Part shown: positions 62,132 to 64,000 of the stretch, in pieces
How the letters are laid out: the number at the start of each line of letters is the position of its first letter
Position numbering within the stretch: position 1 is the first letter of the stretch
Assembly: GCF_001746295.1 (NCBI RefSeq)
Contig: NZ_MJAH01000002.1
Location: 337,842-401,841, forward strand
DNA: 64,000 nucleotides
Direction of reading: 5' to 3'
Source: Streptomyces sp. LUP47B
GTDB lineage: Bacteria > Actinomycetota > Actinomycetes > Streptomycetales > Streptomycetaceae
Program-made: the position numbers and the translations under genes
Notes under the pieces: generated by a model
What the model was told of the DNA's origin: nothing
Databases searched by the model: none
What the model saw: only the letters and a program-made list of their open reading frames with translations

Positions 62132-63280
62132 GTGGTTCTCAAAACCTTCGGCTGGTCGTTCGCGGTCACCGCGCTCGGCTTGGTCGCTGCGGTCCTCTAC
62201 GGGGGGTGGGAGGGCTTCGGTGTGGTGGCGATCCTCTCCATCCTCGAGATCTCCCTGTCGTTCGACAACGCGGTGGTCAACGCCGGAATCCTGAAGAAGA
62301 TGAACGCCTTCTGGCAGCGCATCTTCCTCACGGTCGGTGTCCTGATCGCCGTGTTCGGCATGCGGCTGGTCTTCCCCGTCGTGATCGTCGCGATCAGCGC
62401 CAAGATGGGGCCCATCGAGGCGGTCGACCTCGCCCTCAACAACAAGGACCACTACCAGCAGCTGGTCACCGACGCGCACCCGGCGATCGCCGCGTTCGGT
62501 GGCATGTTCCTGTTGATGATCTTCCTGGACTTCATCTTCGAGGACCGGGACATCAAGTGGCTGGCCTGGCTGGAGCGGCCGCTGGCCAAGCTCGGCAAGG
62601 TCGACATGCTGTCGGTCTGCATCGCGCTGGTCGTCCTGCTGGTCACCGCGTTCACCTTCGCGACCCACGCCCACCAGCACGGCGGCGCGCATGTCGACAA
62701 GGCGCAGACCGTCCTGATCTCCGGTATCGCGGGCCTGATCACCTACATGGTCGTCGGCGGTCTCTCCGGCTACTTCGAGGACAAGCTCGAGGAGGACGAG
62801 GAACGCGAGCACGAGGAGGAGGAACAGGCCGAGCGGGAGGGCAAGCCCAAGTCGGCGGTCCTGATGGCCGGCCAGGCCGCGTTCTTCATGTTCCTCTACC
62901 TCGAGGTCCTCGACGCCTCGTTCTCCTTCGACGGCGTGATCGGCGCGTTCGCCATCACCAACGACATCGTCCTGATGGCGCTGGGCCTCGGCATCGGCGC
63001 GATGTACGTCCGGTCGCTGACCGTGTACCTCGTCCGCCAGGGCACCCTCGACGACTACGTCTACCTGGAGCACGGCGCCCACTACGCGATCGGCGCCCTC
63101 GCGGTGATCCTGATGGTCACCATCCAGTACGAGATCCACGAGATCATCACCGGTCTCGTCGGTGTGCTCCTGATCGGCTGGTCCTTCCTGTCCTCCGTGC
63201 GCCGCAACAGGGCACTGGCGGCCGCCGAGGGAAAAGCCCAGGGCTCGGACGAGAAGACTGAGGTCTCGTCCGGGGTGTGA
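62132..63280 (+). CDS. DUF475/TerC-like integral membrane protein (382 aa)
   Basis: TerC-superfamily metal-transport-like protein. About nine membrane helices; family acid motifs EISLSFDNAVVNAG (early) and DASFSFDGVIGAFAITNDIVL (late) place buried Asp residues as expected for metal handling. A long charged cytosolic loop (DKLEEDEEREHEEEEQAERE) separates two halves. GTG 62132 is the only reasonable start. Typical partner of TerD proteins; manganese or other metal export is inferred from the superfamily. Confidence 0.9.
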   Translation: MVLKTFGWSFAVTALGLVAAVLYGGWEGFGVVAILSILEISLSFDNAVVNAGILKKMNAFWQRIFLTVGVLIAVFGMRLVFPVVIVAISAKMGPIEAVDLALNNKDHYQQLVTDAHPAIAAFGGMFLLMIFLDFIFEDRDIKWLAWLERPLAKLGKVDMLSVCIALVVLLVTAFTFATHAHQHGGAHVDKAQTVLISGIAGLITYMVVGGLSGYFEDKLEEDEEREHEEEEQAEREGKPKSAVLMAGQAAFFMFLYLEVLDASFSFDGVIGAFAITNDIVLMALGLGIGAMYVRSLTVYLVRQGTLDDYVYLEHGAHYAIGALAVILMVTIQYEIHEIITGLVGVLLIGWSFLSSVRRNRALAAAEGKAQGSDEKTEVSSGV

Positions 63281-63306
63281 CACCCTCCCTGGTGAGGAAC
63301 GCTCTG

Positions 63307-63343
63307 GGCGGGGCGGCCGGCCTCCGGCCGCCCCGCCGGTTTT
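63307..63343 (+). terminator. Rho-independent terminator after DUF475 gene
   Basis: Perfect 14-bp stem GGCGGGGCGGCCGG / CCGGCCGCCCCGCC with a 3-base loop, followed by GGTTTTCT. The T-tract makes this the most canonical intrinsic terminator in the window. Confidence 0.88.
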
Positions 63344-63368
63344 CTCCAAATTGAACATGGGGGCGGGA

Positions 63369-64000
63369 ATGGGCTTCTTGGACGGACTCCGGGGCGGCCG
63401 CGAGGTCGACTTCGACTCGGGCAGCGCGGCCAGCAACGCGATCGAACTGACCAAGCGGCACAACCGGGTCTCGCTCACCAAGCAGGGCGCGGCGACCGGG
63501 AACCTCCGCGTCAACCTGACCTGGCGGATGCGGACCTCCGACATCGGGGGCTCACAGCGGGAGTCGCTGCTGCGGCACCCCTTCAAGGCGCTCAAGCCGC
63601 CGGAGGTCCTCGGACACAGCCAGAGCATGGTCAACGTCGACCTCGACCTGGGGTGCCTGTACGAGCTGGCCGACGGCACGAAGGGTGTCGTCCAGCCCCT
63701 CGGCGGCCTCCTGGGGGACGTCAACGCGCCGCCGTACGTGAAGCTCAGCGGGGACGACCGGTTCGGGTCGGCGTCCGGCGAGACGATGTACGTCAACCTC
63801 GATCACCGCGACCAGATCAAGCGGCTGCTGGTCTTCGTGTACATCTACGACCAGACGCCGGCGTTCGACCGTACGCACGCCATCGTGACGCTGTACCCGA
63901 GCAACGGGCCGCGGATCGAGATAGGTCTCGACGAGCGGCACCCTCAGGCCCGGTCCTGCGCGGTCGTGATGATCGAGAACGTCAAGGGCGAGCTCATCGT
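63369..64000 (+). CDS. TerD-family protein, third member (partial, cut by window end)
   Basis: Starts MGFLDGLRGGREVDFDSGSA; the TerD-like fold follows from about residue 25: IELTKRHNRVSLTKQG, LRVNLTWRMRTSD, MVNVDLDLGCLYELADGTKG, DRFGSASGETMYVNLDHRDQIKRLLVFVYIYD, then IVTLYPSNGPRIEIGLDE. It belongs to the larger, more divergent TerD subgroup rather than the 191-aa type. ATG 63369 follows GGGGCGGGA; ATG 63357 would add four residues. The frame is open at base 64000. Confidence 0.85.
   Translation, partial: MGFLDGLRGGREVDFDSGSAASNAIELTKRHNRVSLTKQGAATGNLRVNLTWRMRTSDIGGSQRESLLRHPFKALKPPEVLGHSQSMVNVDLDLGCLYELADGTKGVVQPLGGLLGDVNAPPYVKLSGDDRFGSASGETMYVNLDHRDQIKRLLVFVYIYDQTPAFDRTHAIVTLYPSNGPRIEIGLDERHPQARSCAVVMIENVKGELI

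Overview
This window is chromosomal DNA from a Streptomyces or a very close actinomycete. It is very GC-rich, with third codon positions almost always G or C and many GTG starts. Diagnostic families include a SARP/AfsR-type regulator, an XRE/DUF397/anti-sigma-like triad, an SCO2400-family zinc-ribbon protein, DUF3145, DUF3052, an F420-type nitroreductase and the order fasR-fabD-fabH-acpP-fabF. From memory, without any search, the backbone resembles the S. coelicolor region around SCO2365 to SCO2410 read in reverse. I found no rRNA, tRNA, insertion sequence, prophage or CRISPR array.

Layout. 1-6095: end of a secreted intradiol dioxygenase, a small unknown gene, a giant SARP/NB-ARC/TPR regulator, and a DUF397/XRE pair divergent from an ATP-binding protein. 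6103-10058: an AKR/DDN/SDR oxidoreductase operon divergent from an XRE regulator, plus DUF1330. 10135-13597: a polymorphic-toxin island with a WXG100-like partner, a toxin with a C-terminal DH..E nuclease-like domain and two SUKH-type immunity proteins, the joints between partner, toxin and first immunity gene being translationally coupled. 13747-16389: a secreted GH43 arabinanase and an aminotransferase with a Pro/Ala/Met tail.

16658-25194 is a sugar or sugar-acid utilisation cluster on the minus strand: enolase-superfamily acid-sugar dehydratase, zinc alcohol dehydrogenase, TIM-barrel protein, lipoprotein, ATPase and permease of a simple-sugar ABC importer, and a secreted mutarotase. TTCGAAA-type palindromes recur in and around it, suggesting one regulator encoded elsewhere. 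25496-38756 holds an SCO2400-family protein, a MarR regulator facing a quinone-oxidoreductase-like gene, ohr, a serine hydrolase, assorted housekeeping genes, a pyroglutamyl-peptidase-like exoprotein with Ser at the Cys position, a LysR/RidA pair, and a TetR regulator divergent from a GH3 glycosidase.

38830-46436: a second, cytosolic mutarotase, a GDSL lipoprotein, DUF3145 and the primary type II fatty acid synthase locus fabF-acpP-fabH-fabD with its activator fasR. 46517-55194: pirin, serine hydrolase, GNAT, a MerR/aldo-keto reductase pair with a textbook 19-bp-spacer MerR promoter and probably leaderless mRNA, DUF4429, a DUF1023 hydrolase, and a TetR/DHA2 efflux pair. 55195-55739 is a gene-free stretch with a diverged tandem repeat. 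55740-64000: a potassium channel, aceE (pyruvate dehydrogenase E1), DUF3052, a peroxiredoxin, and a tellurite-type stress cluster (terD, terD, a DUF475/TerC-like membrane protein, and a third TerD-family gene cut by the window end).

The most system-like part is the toxin/immunity island at 10135-13597. The most informative regulatory DNA lies upstream of the MerR gene, the fabD operon, the MarR/oxidoreductase pair and the sugar cluster.
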